Assembly (NCBI GenBank): GCA_903830015.1
Contig: CAIKSH010000382.1
Span: 1-6,693 of the forward strand
Direction of reading: 5' to 3'
Length of the DNA stretch: 6,693 bases
Source: an uncultured Solirubrobacterales bacterium
GTDB taxonomy: Bacteria > Actinomycetota > Thermoleophilia > Solirubrobacterales > Solirubrobacteraceae
Shown: positions 5,449 through 6,693 of the stretch, piece by piece
Position numbering within the stretch: position 1 is the stretch's first letter
How the letters are laid out: every line of letters starts with the position of its first letter
Made by a program: the position numbers and the translations under genes
Notes under the pieces: model-generated
Database searches by the model: none
What the model saw: only the letters and a program-made list of their open reading frames with translations
What the model was told of the DNA's origin: nothing

Positions 5449-6494
5449 TGCGCGGCCAGGTCGATGCCGGCCAGGCAGCGCTCGGCGTCCCCGGCCCGAT
5501 CCTCGGCCACCCAGAGGGAGATGGTGCCGCTGCGCCGGTCGGGGGCGGGGCTGAGCGCCAGGTCGGCGATGCTGATGTCCTCGCGGCCCAGCGCGAGGGC
5601 GATCTCGGCCACCACGCCAGGCCGGTTGGGCACCGCGATCGAGATCTCGCGCACCGGGCCCCCGCCGAGGCCTTCGTCGGTGAGGCGCCGGCGGTCGCCG
5701 GCGGCCTGCTCCTGCCAGCCGCGCAGCCAGTCGACGTCACCGGATCCCAGGGCCCCGCGGACCGCCTCGAGCCGCGCTATCGCAGCATCGATCTCCTCGG
5801 CCAGCGCGTCGGCGTTGCTCTCGTAGATCGAGGCCCAGAGCTCCGGGGAGGCGCCGGCCACGCGGGTCGCGTCACGGAAGCTCGGTCCGGCGACCGGTAT
5901 CGAGCGGTCGCCCAGGGCCGCGGCGGCCTGACCGACCAGGAGGTTGGCGAAGACGTGGGGCAGGTGGGAGACGGCGGCCATCATCCGGTCGTGCTCGGCG
6001 GCTTCCAGGATGGTCGGCCGGGCTCCGGCGGTGGTGACGAGGCGGTGAACCTTCTCGAGCGCGACCCCGCTGGTGGTCGAGGTCGGGGTGAGGTACCAGG
6101 TGGCGTCCTCGAAGAGCCCCTCGCGGGCGTTCTCGAATCCGGCCACCTCGGCTCCGGCGAGCGGGTGGCCGCCGACGAAGCGCTCGTCCCCGGCGGCGGC
6201 CTCCACCACTGCGGCCTTGGTCGAGCAGACATCGGTCACCGCGCAGCCTTCCGGGGCGGCGGCGAGCACCTCGCGGACCTTCTGCGCCGCGATTCCCGCC
6301 GGCACCGCGACGACGGCCAGGTCGGCGCCCGCAAGCGCCTCTCCGAGGTCCTCGAAGGCCTCGTCGATGAGGCCGGCCTCGAGCGCCAGGGCGGCCCGCG
6401 GGCTCACCCCCCGCACGGTGAACTCGCCGCTGCGCCTGGCGGCGAGTCCGAGCGACCCTCCGATCAGGCCGACACCGACGACCGTGAGGATCAA
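5445..6494 (-). CDS. tyrA: Prephenate/arogenate dehydrogenase with C-terminal ACT domain
   Basis: TyrA oxidatively decarboxylates prephenate (giving hydroxyphenylpyruvate) or arogenate (giving tyrosine). The 349 residues open with a Rossmann fold, V-G-V-G-L-I-G-G-S (6-14). A catalytic histidine lies in G-G-H-P-L-A-G-A-E (108-116), followed by S-H-L-P-H (176-180) and [10 protein letters not shown] (205-214), whose arginine usually binds the substrate side chain. An ACT domain (about 281-346, with [11 protein letters not shown] at 288-298) suggests feedback by an aromatic amino acid, most likely tyrosine. After the second strand the chain reads G-V-S-P-R (29-33) with no Asp, a pattern more like NADP-using enzymes. 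The TTG start at 6494 overlaps the upstream stop codon as TTGA and puts the first strand at the very N terminus, as expected; no better start exists. The gene ends with a 4-base overlap into aroA. Confidence 0.94.
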   Translation of the reverse strand: MILTVVGVGLIGGSLGLAARRSGEFTVRGVSPRAALALEAGLIDEAFEDLGEALAGADLAVVAVPAGIAAQKVREVLAAAPEGCAVTDVCSTKAAVVEAAAGDERFVGGHPLAGAEVAGFENAREGLFEDATWYLTPTSTTSGVALEKVHRLVTTAGARPTILEAAEHDRMMAAVSHLPHVFANLLVGQAAAALGDRSIPVAGPSFRDATRVAGASPELWASIYESNADALAEEIDAAIARLEAVRGALGSGDVDWLRGWQEQAAGDRRRLTDEGLGGGPVREISIAVPNRPGVVAEIALALGREDISIADLALSPAPDRRSGTISLWVAEDRAGDAERCLAGIDLAAQ

Positions 6495-6693
6495 GCGGCC
6501 GGCGCCCCCTCGGCCAGGAAGGAGCGCTTGCCGGCCAGCTGGGCGGCCTGGTCGAGCCTCTCGGCGTACTCGCGAAACTCGCTGCTGCGCAGCGCCTGCG
6601 GGCCGTCGCAGATCGCCTCCTCGGGCTCGGGGTGGACCTCGACGATCACCCCGTCGGCTCCGGCTGCGGCGGCGGCCAGCGAGAGCGCCGGCA
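6491..6693 (-). CDS. aroF: 3-deoxy-7-phosphoheptulonate (DAHP) synthase, C-terminal part, truncated by window edge
   Basis: The last 66 codons and TGA stop of a gene entering from the right edge read as the C terminus of a type I-beta (KDO8P-synthase-like) DAHP synthase, which makes DAHP from PEP and erythrose-4-phosphate to open the shikimate pathway. Diagnostic are [16 protein letters not shown] (11-26 of the fragment) and C-D-G-P-Q-A-L (28-34). Glu18 and Asp29, eleven residues apart, match the two metal ligands known at this spacing in Thermotoga maritima DAHP synthase. A Cys precedes the Asp where Ser is common. The usual final helix follows, then a short Ala/Pro-rich tail. The symbol is by family; aroG or another paralogue name could be used. 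The stop codon overlaps the tyrA TTG, placing this gene at or near the head of the aro run. Confidence 0.85.
   Translation of the reverse strand, partial: PALSLAAAAAGADGVIVEVHPEPEEAICDGPQALRSSEFREYAERLDQAAQLAGKRSFLAEGAPAA
6505..6511 (-). promoter_or_regulatory. Weak Shine-Dalgarno-like site of tyrA
   Basis: GAGGGGG on the minus strand ends ten bases before the TTG start of tyrA and lies within the end of the DAHP synthase gene. The match is only partial and the spacing is long, but together with the TTGA overlap it makes the TTG start credible. Confidence 0.35.

Noticed and set aside
1..6693. Defence system, mobile element, CRISPR array, or novel gene cluster.
   Set aside because: Every gene is assignable to a known family, there are no direct repeats, transposase, integrase or tRNA signals, and base composition looks uniform across the window.

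Overview
This is a GC-rich (roughly 70% by eye), densely packed chromosomal core region. It most resembles a high-GC actinobacterium. MetK and PriA are neighbours, as in many actinobacteria; GTG and TTG starts are used; and several genes seem to have leaderless transcripts with a TAnnnT -10 element just before the start codon. A deep-branching class such as Thermoleophilia is my guess, but the window has no marker that settles this. I see no mobile element, CRISPR array, tRNA, rRNA or phage gene, and no gene-free stretch longer than about 60 bases.

Layout, left to right. (1) 1-340, minus: N-terminal part of primosomal helicase PriA, cut by the window edge. (2) 402-896, plus: a small membrane-anchored bacterial PH-domain protein, the only plus-strand gene. 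It diverges from priA and converges on metK. (3) 900-2111, minus: metK, S-adenosylmethionine synthetase. (4) 2167-6693, minus: a compact run that reads, in transcription order, DAHP synthase (C-terminal end only), TyrA with an ACT domain, a class II-like EPSP synthase (AroA), CMP kinase (Cmk) and the double-GTPase ribosome assembly factor Der.

How they work together. The first three genes of the run cover the entry step of the shikimate pathway (DAHP synthase), its sixth step (AroA) and the tyrosine branch (TyrA). Cmk supplies CDP/dCDP and Der matures the 50S ribosomal subunit, so the run joins aromatic amino acid synthesis to growth functions. Three junctions are 4-base stop/start overlaps (TTGA, GTGA, ATGA), which suggests translational coupling. 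The one real gap, aroA to cmk, holds a possible hairpin around the aroA stop codon and a leaderless-type promoter, so cmk-der may also be transcribed separately.

The most interesting signals are small-scale. TAnnnT elements lie 6, 6 and 8 bases before the start codons of priA, the PH gene and cmk, with no Shine-Dalgarno sequence; metK has one at 10 bases. A perfect GC hairpin between the convergent PH gene and metK carries both stop codons in its loop. I found no evidence of a previously undescribed multi-gene system; this is ordinary housekeeping DNA with notable regulatory compactness.
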